Source of the DNA: Avena insularis | Taxonomy: Eukaryota > Streptophyta > Magnoliopsida > Poales > Poaceae | Reading direction: 5' to 3' | DNA: 64,000 nucleotides | Assembly: GCA_023614405.1 (NCBI GenBank) | Contig: CM042688.1 | Location: 440,686,028-440,750,027 of the forward strand | Part shown: piece by piece, positions 23,155 through 37,200 of the stretch | Numbering within the stretch: the stretch's first letter is position 1 | Layout of the letters: every line of letters begins with the position of its first letter | Made by a program: the position numbers and the translations under genes | Notes under the pieces: model-generated | What the model was told of the DNA's origin: nothing | Database searches by the model: none | The model's input: the letters and a program-made list of their open reading frames with translations, nothing else

Positions 23155-24756
23155 TGATGGCTCAGTGTCGGCGCCAGGAAAATGCTGGTGCAATGTTGAT
23201 GTAGAGCTCATTGGGAACCCTAAGAGGAAGGTATGATGAGCACAGCAGCAAGTTTCCCTCAGTTATGAAACCAAGGTTTAATCGAACCAGTAGGATCAAG
23301 GAAACACCACAAAGGTGTTGCTAGCTGAGCCTTGGCAGGGCGCACTACCGGTGCTAGTAGCAACGTGGAGACCTGCACAACACAACCACAGAACTTTGTC
23401 CCCAACTTGTGATGAGGTTGTCAATCTCACCGTGTTTTGCAGAAAACAAAGGATTAAACGTATCGAATGGAAGGAAGTAATAGTTTGCAGAAAGTAAACA
23501 CAAAGCAGTAAAAGATTGTAGATTGTATGTAAAAGACAAGGACCGGGATCCATAGTTCACTAGAGGTGGCTCTCCTTAAGATAGATAACATGCTGGGTGA
23601 ACAAATTACAGCGGGGCAATTGACAAACATTGAGAAAGCAATACATGCATATACTAATCATCTTGACTCCTTTGAGACTTGATTGGGCATTACAACATTA
23701 TACATAGACTGCCATCCAACTTCATCTATGACTAATAATCCACCTTCAGTCTATCATCCGAACCACCTCCAGTATTAAGTTGCAAGCAACAGATTATTGC
23801 TTTAGGAACTGCGTGTAAAGTAAACAATACGATTGTTCTATGAACAAAGGAGTGTTGTTTTCTCCCTAGTACCAACAGCACATCTAGTACCTTAGAGATT
23901 TGTGTCACTTCCCCAGATTACCAGAGGCATGAACCCACTATCGAGCATAAATACTAACTCTTGGAGTTGCTAGCATCTACTTGGCCAAGATAGCTACTAA
24001 CAACGGAAAGCATGCAACATCGCAAATAACAAAGACATGATAAAATCAATAATCAATCTGAAATAGCATCTCAATATCCATCGGATCCCCGCAAACACAA
24101 CATGCAGAATTACAAATAGATGATCTTGATCATGAACGGAGCTCACAAGATCTAGACATGAAAGCACAAAGGAGGAGAACCAGCCATCTAGCTACTACAT
24201 GGATCCGTAGTCCAAGGATGAACTACTCACGCATCACACCGGAGGCTTGCATGGTGATGAAGAAGGCCTGTGGTGAATTCCTCTCTCCGCAGGGTGCCGG
24301 AAGAGCTTCAGATCCTCCCGATCTAGGGATGGAGATGACGGTGGCTCTGACTCTTCGTGGATTTTTGATGGGCACTTAGGGTTTTCATCCGAGGGAAATA
24401 TATAGGCGGAAGGAGAGAGGGGTGCAGGCTGGCCACACCACCTCTGGCGCTGCCAGGCCACGCGGCCAGGTGGTGTGGCCGCCCTCTGGCCCCTCTCCAT
24501 CTCGTATTCTGGCATCTGATGACTTCCGGAAAAATAGGCACTTTGGCTTTTGTCCCGTCCAATTCCGAGAATATTCATTTTCTGATTTTCCTGGACCAAA
24601 AATACCTGAAAATAGGCAGCTGGCACTATGGCTCTTGTTAATAGGTTAGTCCAAGAAATCATATGAAAAGTACTCCAAAGTGTGGACAAAACACAAGAAA
24701 GTGGATAAAACCAAGCATGGAACATCAAAAATTATAGATACATTTGCAATGTATCA
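23155..24756 (-). repeat. LTR of element B (element's 5' LTR)
   Basis: 1602 bp, a close copy of 16638-18251. A GC-rich inverted repeat (24431-24450 with 24462-24480) lies about 280-325 nt from the LTR start as read on the - strand. Confidence 0.9.
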
Positions 24757-24761
24757 AGGAG

Positions 24762-26168
24762 CTAAAGGTAGGATAAATATTCTCTCAAGTTCTATCAACC
24801 ACTAATACAACTCTACGCACACTAAATGTTTGCATTATCTAGGAAATAAAACTAGAGTAACAATACGAGTAATAGAGATAGCTTTGCATGATAATAAATA
24901 ACAAGAAAGTAAAGCTAGTTGCTGCAGCAATAAAATACACTAAACTAACAGAATCATGAGTGTGGAATAGTGGTGGTAATTGTGGTGGCTTTGTCCAAGT
25001 TTAAATAGCGAATAGATCGGGTTCATTGTCTTCGATGCAGTTTTCTAGGTGGGAGAGGCTAAATATACATGCGCTTCACTACTTGGAATTATATGTACTA
25101 TATGATTGGATTGTTAGCAAACATCTGTAAGTACTAATCAATGCATTAAGGTTTCCCCAACCATATACTTAAGTTTAATGGTCCTCTTACTCCCATACGT
25201 GCAACGTTCCGGTTCGCGTCCTCAGGTTTCTGTCACTCCAGCAGAACTTTCCCCCTTCCTCTTACACATACTACAAACTCTATGATGTTTAATCCATGCG
25301 CGCATAAATATAATGGACACCAAAGGACTGTACCATACCAACATACAACTCTAATAAACCAAAGACGTTCAACCATTCAATCTAAGAACAAAGAAACTAT
25401 GCAAATATGACATAGATCATAGGATTATAACTTATAGCATCAAACACCATGTTTATATAGGATGGTACATAGGTGTGTGGGAGGATGAAACACTGCATAC
25501 TAGGAGCATTAGGTGATGGAGATGGCAGTGAAGATGGTGAAGAGGGCGGCGGTGGCGCTGGCGGCGGCGCGGGGAACTCCTTCCCTGTCGTCGATATCAT
25601 GGGGGAGCACCGCCCCTTAGCCCCCTCCCTTCATGGCTTCTTGGGAGCCCTCCCCCATGGAGATGGGATTCATGGGGAGCAAAAACGTGGCTTTGGTGGC
25701 TGCAAATTCATGGCTGCAGATGCCCTGGGCGAATTAGGTTTCCTCCCTTTATATAGCTTCTCGGATTCCTGTCATCCCATCTTGGGTTGCAGTAAATCGG
25801 GCCTAAAAGGCCCGTTCGGACTCGGAAAAAGAAAAAAATTATGTCCAGAACGTTTGTCGTGAAATTTCCAACAACTTTGTAATTGAAGAGTTTTCCGTTT
25901 GATGCCGTTTTCGACCAGAAATGTGACTATCTTCAAAAGGAGTTTTGAGACAGATTTCTGGAAAAATCGCAATTTGACTCCAACAAAGTTTCCACTTTTA
26001 TTCTTGGTAATTCCTACACATCAAAGTGTAAAACAAGAACATTATGCACTTTTGCAACTATTAGTAGGTTAGTCCAAATAAATCATAAACTTTATACAAA
26101 AAGGAGTGTCAAAAGCATATTATTAGCATAAAACCATTAAAAATTATAGATACGTTATGGACGTATCA
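24762..26168 (-). repeat. LTR of element A, main part (element's 5' LTR)
   Basis: The continuation of the right LTR of A after the nested element. It matches 11355-12761 with scattered substitutions. Together with 16567-16637 it gives 1478 bp, the same length as the left LTR. Confidence 0.9.
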
Positions 26169-27469
26169 ACCCACTAGAATCATTGTATGTGTGTTCTTTC
26201 CACAAACCACATATGGATCCACTAGAGTCATTGCATGTGTGTTCTTTTCACAAACCACATATGGACACACTAGAGTCATTGCATGTGTGTTCTTATACTA
26301 AAACCAACACTAGAGTCATTGCATGTGTGTTCTTTCCACAAACCACACATGAATCAACCAGTGTCATTGCATGTGTGTTCTTTCCACAAACCACATATGG
26401 ATACACCAGTGGTCATTGCATGTGTGTTCTTTCCACAAACCATATATGGATCAACCAATGGTCATTGCATGTGTGTTCTTATACTAAAACCAGCACTAGA
26501 GTCATTGCATGTGTGTTCTTTTCACAAACCACATATGGATCCACCAGTATCATTTCATGTGTGTTCTTTCCACAAACAACTTATGGATCCACCAGTGTTC
26601 ATTACATGTGTGTTCTTTCCACAAACCACACATGGATCTCCCTGAGTCATTGCATGTGTGTTCTTTTCACAAACCACATATGGACCCACTTGAGCCATTG
26701 CATGTGTGTTCTTTCCACAAACCACATATGGACACACTAGAGTCATTGCATGTGTGTTCTTTTCACAAACCACATATGGATCAACCAATGGCATTGCATG
26801 TGTGTTCTTTTCACAAATCACATATGGATCCACCATTGTTCACTGCATGTGTGTTCTTTCCACAAACCACTTATGGATCCAGCAATGTTCATTACATGTG
26901 TGTTCTTTTCCACAAACCACATATGGATCCACTAGAGTCATTGCATGTGTGTTCTTTTCACAAACCACATATGGACCCACTAGATTCATTGCATGTGTGT
27001 TCTTATACTAAAACTAGCACTAGATTCATTGCATGTGTGTTCTTTTCACAAACCACATATGGATCCACCAGTGTCATTGCATGTGTGTTCTTTCCACAAA
27101 CCACATATGGATCAACTAGTGGTAATTGCATGTGTGTTCTTGCCACAAACCACATATGGATCCACTAGAGTCATTGCATGTGTGTTCTTTCCACAAACCA
27201 CACATGGATCAACCAGTGGCATTGCATGTGTGTTCTTTTCAGAAACCACATATGGATCAACCAGTGGTCATTGCATGTGTGTTCTTTTCACAAATCACAT
27301 ATGGATCCACTAGTGTTCACTGCATGTGTGTTCTTTCCACAAACCACTTATGGATCCACCAGTGTTCATTGCACGTGTGTTCTTTTCCACAAACCACATA
27401 TGGATCCACTAGAGTCATTGCATGTGTGTTCTTTTCACAAACCATATATGGACCCACTAGAGTCATTGC

Positions 27470-29748
27470 ATGTGTGTTCTTATACTAAAACCAGCACTAG
27501 AGTCATTGCATATGTGTTCTTTTCACAAACCACATATGGATCCACCAGTGTCATTGCATTTGTGTTCTTTCCACAAACCACATATGGATCCACCAGTGTT
27601 CATTGCATTCCACAAACCACATGTGGATCCCCCTAAGTCATTGCATGTGTGTTCTTTTTAGAAACCACATATGGATCCACTTGAGTCATTTGATGTGTGT
27701 TCTTTCCACAAACCACATATGGGTCCACTAGAGTCATTGCATGTGTGTTCTTTCCACAAACCACATATGGATCCACTAGAGTCATTATATGTGTTTTATT
27801 TTCACAAACCACATATGGATCAACCAATGGCATTGCATGTGTGTTCTTTCCACAAACCACACATGGATCAATCAGTGTCATTGCATGTGTGTTCTTTCCA
27901 CAAACCACATATGGATCAACCAGTGGTCATTGCATGTGTGTTCTTTTCCACAAACCACATATGGATCCACTAGAGTCATTGCATGTGTGTTCTTTCCACA
28001 AACCACACATGGACCCACTAGAGTCATTGCATGTGTGTTCTTTTCACAGACCACATATGGATCAACCAATGGCATTGCATGTGTGTTCTTTTCACAATTC
28101 ACATATGGATCCACCAATGTTCACCGCATGTGTGTTCTTTCCACAAACCACTTATGGTTCCACCGGTGTTCATTGCATGTGTGTTCGTTTCCACAAACCA
28201 CATATGGATCCACTAGAGTTATTGCATGTGTGTTCTTTTCCACAAACCACTTATGGATCCACTAGAGTCATTGCATGTGTGTTCTTTCCACAAACGACAT
28301 ATGGATCCAGTAGAGTCATTGCATGTGTGTTCTTTCCACAAACGACATATGGATCCAGTAGAGTCATTGCATGTGTGTTCTTTCCACAAACCACACATGG
28401 ATTAACCAATGACATTGCATGTGTGTTACTGTCACAAACCTCATATGGATCAACCAATGTCATTGCATGTGTGTTCCTAACATGAACCACATATGGACCC
28501 ACTAGAGTCATTGTATGTGTGTTCTTTCCACAAACCACATATGGATCCACTAGAGTCATTGCATGTGTGTTCTTTTCACAAACCACATATAAACCTACTA
28601 GAGTCATTGCATGTGTGTTCTTATACTAAAACCAGCACTAGAGTCATTGCATGTGTGTTCTTTCCACAAACCACACATGGATCAACCAGTTTCATTGCAT
28701 GTGTGTTCTTTCCACAAACCACATATGGATACACCAGTGGTCATTGCATGTGCGTTCTTTCCACAAACCATACATGGATCAACCAGTGGTCATTGCATAT
28801 GTGTTCTTATACTAAAACCAGCCCTAGAGTCATTGCATGTGTGTTCTTTTCACAAACCACATATGGATCCACCAGTGTCATTGCATGTGTGTTCTTTCCA
28901 CAAACCAATTATGGATCCACCAGTGTTCATTGCATGTGTGTTCTTTCCACAAACCACACATGGATCCCCCTGAGTCATTGCATGTGTGTTCTTTTCACAA
29001 ACCACATATGGACCCACTTGAATCATTGCATGTGTGTTCTTTCCACAAACCACATATGGATCAACCAGTGTCATTGCATGTGTGGAATTTCCACAAACCA
29101 CATATGGATCCACTAGATTCATTGCATGTGTGTTCTTTTCACAAACCACATATGGATCAACCAATGGCATTGCATGTGTGTTCTTTTCACAAATCACATA
29201 TGGATCCACCAGTGTTCATTGCATGTGTGTTCTTTCCACAAACCACTTATGGATCCACCAGTGTTCATTGCATGTGTGTTCTTTTCCACAAACCACATAT
29301 GGATCCACTAGAGTCATTGCATGTGTGTTCTTTTCACAAACCACATATGGACCCACTAGATTCATTGCATGTGTGTTCTTATACTAAAACCAGCACTAGA
29401 GTCATTGCATGTGTGTTCTTTTCACAAACCACATATGGATCCACCAGTGTCATTGCATGTATGTTCTTTCCACAAACTACATATGGATCAACCAATGGTC
29501 ATTTCATGTGTGTTCTTTCCACAAACCACATATGGATCCACTAGAGTCATTGCATCTGTGTTCTTTCCACAAACCACATATGGATCAACCAGTGTTCATT
29601 GCATGTGTGTTCTTTTCCACAAACCACATATGGATCCACTAGAGTCATTGCATGTGTGTTCTTTCCACAAACCACACATGGATTAACCAATGGCATTGCA
29701 TGTGTGTTCTTTCCACAAACCACATATGGATCCACCAGTGTTCATTGC
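27470..29748. repeat. Higher-order repeat unit, copy 1 (2279 bp)
   Basis: A fixed succession of minisatellite variants: a 40-bp TATACTAAAACC unit, a truncated unit (CATTGCATTCCACAAACC, about 27605), and a CCTAACATGAACC unit at about 28475, then further ordered variants. The same order repeats 2279 bp later. Boundaries are arbitrary in phase. Confidence 0.88.
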
Positions 29749-32027
29749 ATGTGTGTTCTTATACTAAAACCAGCACTAGAGTCATTGCATGTGTGTTCTT
29801 TTCACAAACCACATATGGATCCACCAGTGTCATTGCATTTGTGTTCTTTCCACAAACCACATATGGATCCACCAGTGTTCATTGCATTCCACAAACCACA
29901 TGTGGATCCCCCTAAGTCATTGCATGTGTGTTCTTTTTAGAAACCACATATGGACCCACTTGAGTCATTTGATGTGTGTTCTTTCCACAAACCACATATG
30001 GGTCCACTAGAGTCATTGCATGTGTGTTCTTTCCACAAACCACATATGGATCCACTAGAGTCATTATATGTGTTTTCTTTTCACAAACCACATATGGATC
30101 AACCAATGGCATTGCATGTGTGTTCTTTCCACAAACCACACATGGATCAATCAGTGTCATTGCATATGTGTTCTTTCCACAAACCACATATGGATCAACC
30201 AGTGGTCATTGCATGTGTGTTCTTTTCCACAAACCACATATGGATCCACTAGAGTCATTGCATGTGTGTTCTTTCCACAAACCACACATGGACCCACTAG
30301 AGGCATTGCATGTGTGTTCTTTTCACAGACCACATATGGATCAACCAATGGCATTGCATGTGTGTTCTTTTCACAATTCACATATGGATCCACCAATGTT
30401 CACCGCATGTGTGTTCTTTCCACAAACCACTTATGGTTCCACCGGTGTTCATTGCATGTGTGTTCGTTTCCACAAACCACATATGGATCCACTAGAGTTA
30501 TTGCATGTGTGTTCTTTTCCACAAACCACTTATGGATCCACTAGAGTCATTGCATGTGTGTTCTTTCCACAAACGACATATGGATCCAGTAGAGTCATTG
30601 CATGTGTGTTCTTTCCACAAACGACATATGGATCCAGTAGAGTCATTGCATGTGTGTTCTTTCCACAAACCACACATGGATTAACCAATGACATTGCATG
30701 TGTGTTATTGTCACAAACCTCATATGGATCAACCAATGTCATTGCATGTGTGTTCCTAACATGAACCACATATGGACCCACTAGAGTCATTGTATGTGTG
30801 TTCTTTCCACAAACCACATATGGATCCACTAGAGTCATTGCATGTGTGTTCTTTTCACAAACCACATATAAACCTACTAGAGTCATTGCATGTGTGTTCT
30901 TATACTAAAACCAGCACTAGAGTCTTTGCATGTGTGTTCTTTCCACAAACCACACATGGATCAACCAGTTTCATTGCATGTGTGTTCTTTCCACAAACCA
31001 CATATGGATACACCAGTGGTCATTGCATGTGCGTTCTTTCCACAAACCATACATGGATCAACCAGTGGTCATTGCATGTGTGTTCTTATACTAAAACCAG
31101 CCCTAGAGTCATTGCATGTGTGTTCTTTTCACAAACCACATATGGATCCACCAGTGTCATTGCATGTGTGTTCTTTCCACAAACCACTTATGGATCCACC
31201 AGTGTTCATTGCATGTGTGTTCTTTCCACAAACCACACATGGATCCCCCTGAGTCATTGCATGTGTGTTCTTTTCACAAACCACATATGGACCCACTTGA
31301 GTCATTGCATGTGTGTTCTTTCCACAAACCACATATGGATCAACCAGTGTCATTGCATGTGTGGAATTTCCACAAACCACATATGGATCCACTAGATTCA
31401 TTGCATGTGTGTTCTTTTCACAAACCACATATGGATCAACCAATGACATTGCATGTGTGTTCTTTTCACAAATCACATATGGATCCACCAGTGTTCATTG
31501 CATGTGTGTTCTTTCCACAAACCACTTATGGATCCACCAGTGTTCATTGCATGTGTGTTCTTTTCCACAAACCACATATGGATCCACTAGAGTCATTGCA
31601 TGTGTGTTCTTTTCACAAACCACATATGGACCCACTAGATTCATTGCATGTGTGTTCTTATACTAAAACCAGCACTAGAGTCATTGCATGTGTGTTATTT
31701 TCACAAACCACATATGGATCCACCAGTGTCATTGCATGTATGTTCTTTCCACAAACCACATATGGATCAACCAATGGTCATTTCATGTGTGTTCTTTCCA
31801 CAAACCACATATGGATCCACTAGAGTCATTGCATCTGTGTTCTTTCCACAAACCACATATGGATCAACCAGTGTTCATTGCATGTGTGTTCTTTTCCACA
31901 AACCACATATGGATCCACTAGAGTCATTGCATGTGTGTTCTTTCCACAAACCACACATGGATTAACCAATGGCATTGCATGTGTGTTCTTTCCACAAACC
32001 ACATATGGATCCACCAGTGTTCATTGC
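29749..32027. repeat. Higher-order repeat unit, copy 2 (2279 bp)
   Basis: Same variant order as copy 1. One open frame of 262 codons differs from that of copy 1 at only three residues, showing very recent duplication. Confidence 0.88.
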
Positions 32028-34218
32028 ATGTGTGTTCTTATACTAAAACCAGCACTAGAGTCATTGCATGTGTGTTCTTTTCACAAACCACATATGGATC
32101 CACTAGTGTCATTGCATTTGTGTTCTTTCCACAAACCACATATGGATCCACCAGTGTTCATTGCATTCCACAAACCACATGTGGATCCCCCTAAGTCATT
32201 GCATGTGTGTTCTTTTTAGAAACCACATATGGACCCACTTGAGTCATTTGATGTGTGTTCTTTCCACAAACCACATATGGGTCCACTAGAGTCATTGCAT
32301 GTGTGTTCTTTCCACAAACCACATATGGATCCACTAGAGTCATTATATGTGTTTTCTTTTCACAAACCACATATGGATCAACCAATGGCATTGCATGTGT
32401 GTTCTTTCCACAAACCACACATGGATCAATCAGTGTCATTGCATATGTGTTATTTCCACAAACCACATATGGATCAACCAGTGGTCATTGCATGTGTGTT
32501 CTTTTCCACAAACCACATATGGATCCACTAGAGTCATTGCATGTGTGTTCTTTCCACAAACCACACATGGACCCACTAGAGGCATTGCATGTGTGTTCTT
32601 TTCACAGACCACATATGGATCAACCAATGGCATTGCATGTGTGTTCTTTTCACAATTCACATATGGATCCACCAATGTTAACCGCATGTGTGTTCTTTCC
32701 ACAAACCACTTATGGTTCCACCAGTGTTCATTGCATGTGTGTTCGTTTCCACAAACCACATATGGATCCACTAGAGTTATTGCATGTGTGTTCTTTTCCA
32801 CAAACCACTTATGGATCCACTAGAGTCATTGCATGTGTGTTCTTTCCACAAACGACATATGGATCCAGTAGAGTCATTGCATGTGTGTACTTTCCACAAA
32901 CGACATATGGATCCAGTAGAGTCATTGCATGTGTGTTCTTTCCACAAACCTCATATGGATCAACCAATGTCATTGCATGTGTGTTCCTAACATGAACCAC
33001 ATATGGACCCACTAGAGTCATTGTATGTGTGTTCTTTCCACAAACCACATATGGATCCACTAGAGTCATTGCATGTGTGTTCTTTTCACAAACCACATAT
33101 AAACCTACTAGAGTCATTGCATGTGTGTTCTTATACTAAAACCAGCACTAGAGTCATTGCATGTGTGTTCTTTCCACAAACCACACATGGATCAACCAGT
33201 TTCATTGCATGTGTGTTCTTTCCACAAACCACATATGGATACACCAGTGGTCATTGCATGTGCGTTCTTTCCACAAACCACACATGGATCAACCAGTGGT
33301 CATTGCATGTTTGTTCTTATACTAAAACCAGCCCTAGAGTCATTGCATGTGTGTTCTTTTCACAAACCACATATGGATCCACCAGTGTCATTGCATGTGT
33401 GTTCTTTCCACAAACCACTTATGGATCCACCAGTGTTCATTGCATGTGTGTTCTTTCCACAAACCACACATGGATCCCCCTGAGTCATTGCATGTGTGTT
33501 CTTTTCACAAACCACATATGGACCCACTTGAGTCATTGCATGTGTGTTCTTTCCACAAACCACATATGGACCCACTAGAGTCATTGCATGTGTGTTATTT
33601 TCACAAACCACATATGGATCAACCAATGGCATTGCATGTGTGTTCTTTTCACAAATCACATATGGATCCACCAGTGTTCATTGCATGTGTGTTCTTTCCA
33701 CAAACCACTTATGGATCCACCAGTGTTCATTGCATGTGTGTTCTTTTCCACAAACCACATATGGATCCACTAGAGTCATTGCATGTGTGTTCTTTTCACA
33801 AACCACATATGGACCCACTAGATTCATTGCATGTGTGTTCTTATACTAAAACCAGCACTAGAGTCATTGCATGTGTGTTCTTTTCACAAACCACATATGG
33901 ATCCACCAGTGTCATTGCATGTATGTTCTTTCCACAAACCACATATGGATCAACCAATGGTCATTTCATGTGTGTTCTTTCCACAAACCACATATGGATC
34001 CACTAGAGTCATTGCATCTGTGTTCTTTCCACAAACCACATATGGATCAACCAGTGTTCATTGCATGTGTGTTCTTTTCCACAAACCACATATGGATCCA
34101 CTAGAGTCATTGCATGTGTGTTCTTTCCACAAACCACACATGGATTAACCAATGGCATTGCATGTGTGTTCTTTCCACAAACCACATATGGATCCACCAG
34201 TGTTCATTGCATGTGTGT
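32028..34218. repeat. Higher-order repeat unit, copy 3 (two units deleted)
   Basis: The order is as in copies 1 and 2, but offsets shrink by 48 bp in two places (before about 32990 and near 33550), so two single 48-bp units have been lost. After 34218 the order diverges, although a related but rearranged copy continues to about 36530. Confidence 0.85.
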
Positions 34219-37200
34219 TCTTTCCCCAAACCACACATGGATCCCCCTGAGTCATTGCATGTGTGTTCTTTTCACAAACCACATATGGACCCACTTGAGT
34301 CACTGCATGTGTGTTCTTTTCCACAAACCACATATGGATCCACTAGAGACATTGCATGTGTGTTCTTTTCACAAACCACATATGGACCCACTAGAGTTAT
34401 TGCATGTGTGTTCTTTCCACAAACCACACATGGATCAACCAGTGTCATTGCATGTTTTTTCTTTCCACAAACCACATATGGATAAACCAGTGGTCATTTT
34501 ATGTGTGTTCTTTTCCACAAACCACATATGGATCCACTAGAGTCATTCCATGTGTGTTCTTTACACAAACGACACATGGCTTAACCAATGGCATTGCATG
34601 TGTGTTCTTTTCACAAACCACATATGGATCAACCAATGGCATTGCATGTGTGTTCTTTTCACAAATCACATATGGATCCACCAGTGTTCACTGCATGTGT
34701 GTTCTTTCCACAACCCACTTCTGGATCCACTAGTGTTCATTGCATGTGTGTTCTTTTCCACAAACCACATATGGATCCACTAGGCTCATTACATGTGTGT
34801 TCTTTTCACAAACCACATATGGACCCACTAGAGTCATTGCATGTGTGTTCTTATTCTAAAACCAGCACTGGAGTCATTGCATGTGTGTTCTTTTCACAAA
34901 CCACATATGGATCCACCAGTGTCATTGCATGTGTGTTCTTTCCACAAACCACATATGGATCCACCACTGTTCATTGCTTGTGTGTTCTTTCCACAAACCA
35001 CACATGGATCCCCCTGAGTCATTGCATGTGTGTTCTTTTCACGAACCACATATGGACCCACTTGAGTCATTGCATGTGTGTTCTTTCCACAAACCACATA
35101 TGGATCCACTAGAGTCATTGCATGTGTGTTCTTTCCACAAACCACATATGGATCCACTAGATTCATTGCATGTGTGTTCTTTTCACAAACCACATATGGA
35201 TCAACCAATGGCATTGCATGTGTGTTCTTTCCACAAAGCACACATGGATCAACCAGTGTCATTGCATGTGTGTTCTTTCCACAAACCACATATGGATCAA
35301 CCAGTGGTCATTGCATGTGTGTTCTTTTCCACAAACCACATATGGATACACTGGAGTCATTGCATGTGTGTTCTTTCCACAAACCACACATGGACCCACT
35401 AGAGGCATTGCATGTGTGTTCTTTTCAAAAACCACACATGGATCGACCAATGGCATTGCATGTGTGTTCTTTTCACAAATCACAGATGGATCCACCAGTG
35501 TTCACTGCATGTGTGTTCTTTCCACAAACCATTTATGGATCCACCAGTGTTCATTGCATGTGTGTTCTTTTCCACAAACCACATATGGATCCACTAGAGT
35601 CATTGCATGTGTGTTCTTTCTACAAACCACATATGGACCCACTAGAGTCATTGCATGTGTGTTCTTATACTAGAACCAGCACTAGAGTCATTGCATGTGT
35701 GTTGTTTTCACAAACCACATATGGATCCACCAGTGTCATTGCATGTGTGTTCTTTCCACAAACCGCATATGGATCCACCAGTGTTCATTGCATGTGTGTT
35801 CTTTTGACAAACCACACATGGATCCCCCTGAGTCATTGCATGTGTGTTCTTTTCACAAACCACATATGGACCCACTTGAGTCATTGCATGTGTGTTCTTT
35901 CCACAAACCACATATGGATCCACTAGAGTCATTGCATGTGTGTTCTTTCCACAAACCACATATGGATCCACTAGAGTCATTGCATGTGTGTTCTTTTCAC
36001 AAACCACATATGGATCAACCAATGGCATTGCATGTGTGTTCTTTCCACAAACCACACATGGATCAACCAGTGTCATTGCATGTGTGTTCTTTCCACAAAC
36101 CACATATGGATCAACCGGTGGTCATTGCATGTTTGTTCTTTTCCACAAACCACATATGGATCCACTAGAGTCATTGCATGTGTGTTCTTTCCACAAACCA
36201 CACATGTCCCCCTAGAGGCATTGCATGTGTGTTCTTTTCACAAACCACATATGGATCAACCAATGGCATTGCATGTGTGTTCTTTTCACAAACCACATAT
36301 GGATCCACTAGAGTCATTGCATGTGTGTTCTTTTCCACAAACCACTTATGGATCCACTAGAGTCATTGCATGTGTGTTCTTTCCACAAACCACATATGGA
36401 TCCACTAGAGTCATTGCATGTGTGTTCTTTCCACAAACCACACATGGATTAACCAATGGCATTGCATGTGTGTTATTGTCACAACCCACATATGGATCAA
36501 CCAATGTCATTGCATGTGTGTTCCTGACATGAACCACATATGGACCCACTAGAGTCATTGCATGTGTGTTCTTTCCACAAACCACATATGGATCCACCAG
36601 TGTCATTGCATGTGTGCTCTTTCCACAAACCACATATGGATCCACCAGTGTTCATTCCATGTGTGTTATTTCCACAAACCACACATGGATCCCCCTGAGT
36701 CATTGCATGTGTGTTATTTTTACAAACCACATATGGACCTACTTGAGTCATTGCATGTGTGTTCTTTCCACAAACCACATATGGATCCACTAGAGTCATT
36801 GCATGTGTGTTCTTTCCACAAACCACATACGGACCCACTAGTGTTATAGCATGTATATTCTTTTCACAAACCACACATGGATCAACCAATGGCATTGCAT
36901 GTGTGTTCTTTCCACAAACCACACATGGATCAACCAATGGCATTGCATGTGTATTATTTCCACAAACCACATATGGATCCACTAGAGTCATTGCATGTGT
37001 GTTCCTGTCACAAACCACATATGGACCAACCGATGTCATTGCATGTGTGTTCCTGTCAAGAACCACATATGGATCCACCAGTGTTTATTGCATGTTTCTT
37101 CCTGTCTTGAACCACACAAGGATCAGCTAGTGGTTATTGCATGTGTGTTCTTTTCCACAAACCACATATGGACCAACCAATGTCATTGCATGTGTGTTCC

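Larger units (their letters stand above)
16638..24756 (-). mobile_element. LTR retrotransposon B with gag and protease remnants
   Basis: An 8.1-kb element nested in the right LTR of A, with ends TGATGG...GTATCA. LTRs are 16638-18251 and 23155-24756 (about 1.6 kb, close copies). The orientation is -: a tRNA-Asp primer site sits at 23127-23144 and a polypurine tract (AAGCTTGGGGATG on -) abuts 18251. The coding part (23008-21047) has gag and an aspartic protease. The next 2.8 kb down to 18252 is non-coding and collinear with element A. Reverse transcriptase, RNase H and integrase are absent, so B is non-autonomous. Family B also left the solo LTR at 39271-49126. Confidence 0.9.
11284..26168 (-). 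mobile_element. LTR retrotransposon A (non-autonomous), holding nested element B
   Basis: The element starts TGATAACTC and ends GACGTATCA, and is flanked by a perfect 5-bp duplication, ACCCA (11279-11283 and 26169-26173). The left LTR is 11284-12761 (1478 bp). The right LTR is 16567-16637 plus 24762-26168 (also 1478 bp), split by element B. The orientation is - strand: the primer-binding site complementary to tRNA-Asp lies at 16539-16556 (CCCCGGTAACGGCGCCA on +), and a polypurine-like tract (AAGCTTGGAGATG on -) abuts the left LTR. The internal region of about 3.8 kb (12762-16566) encodes no gag, protease, RT or integrase that I can recognise. It is collinear with the non-coding part of element B. 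It is therefore a non-autonomous element presumably mobilised by a related gypsy-type element. Confidence 0.9.

Noticed and set aside
27697..28485. Large open frames of about 200-280 codons within the minisatellite as protein genes
   Set aside because: They occur on both strands and in overlapping frames, carry the exact 16-residue period of a 48-bp unit, and are broken wherever 47-, 49- or 40-bp units occur. No start context, intron or conserved domain supports them.
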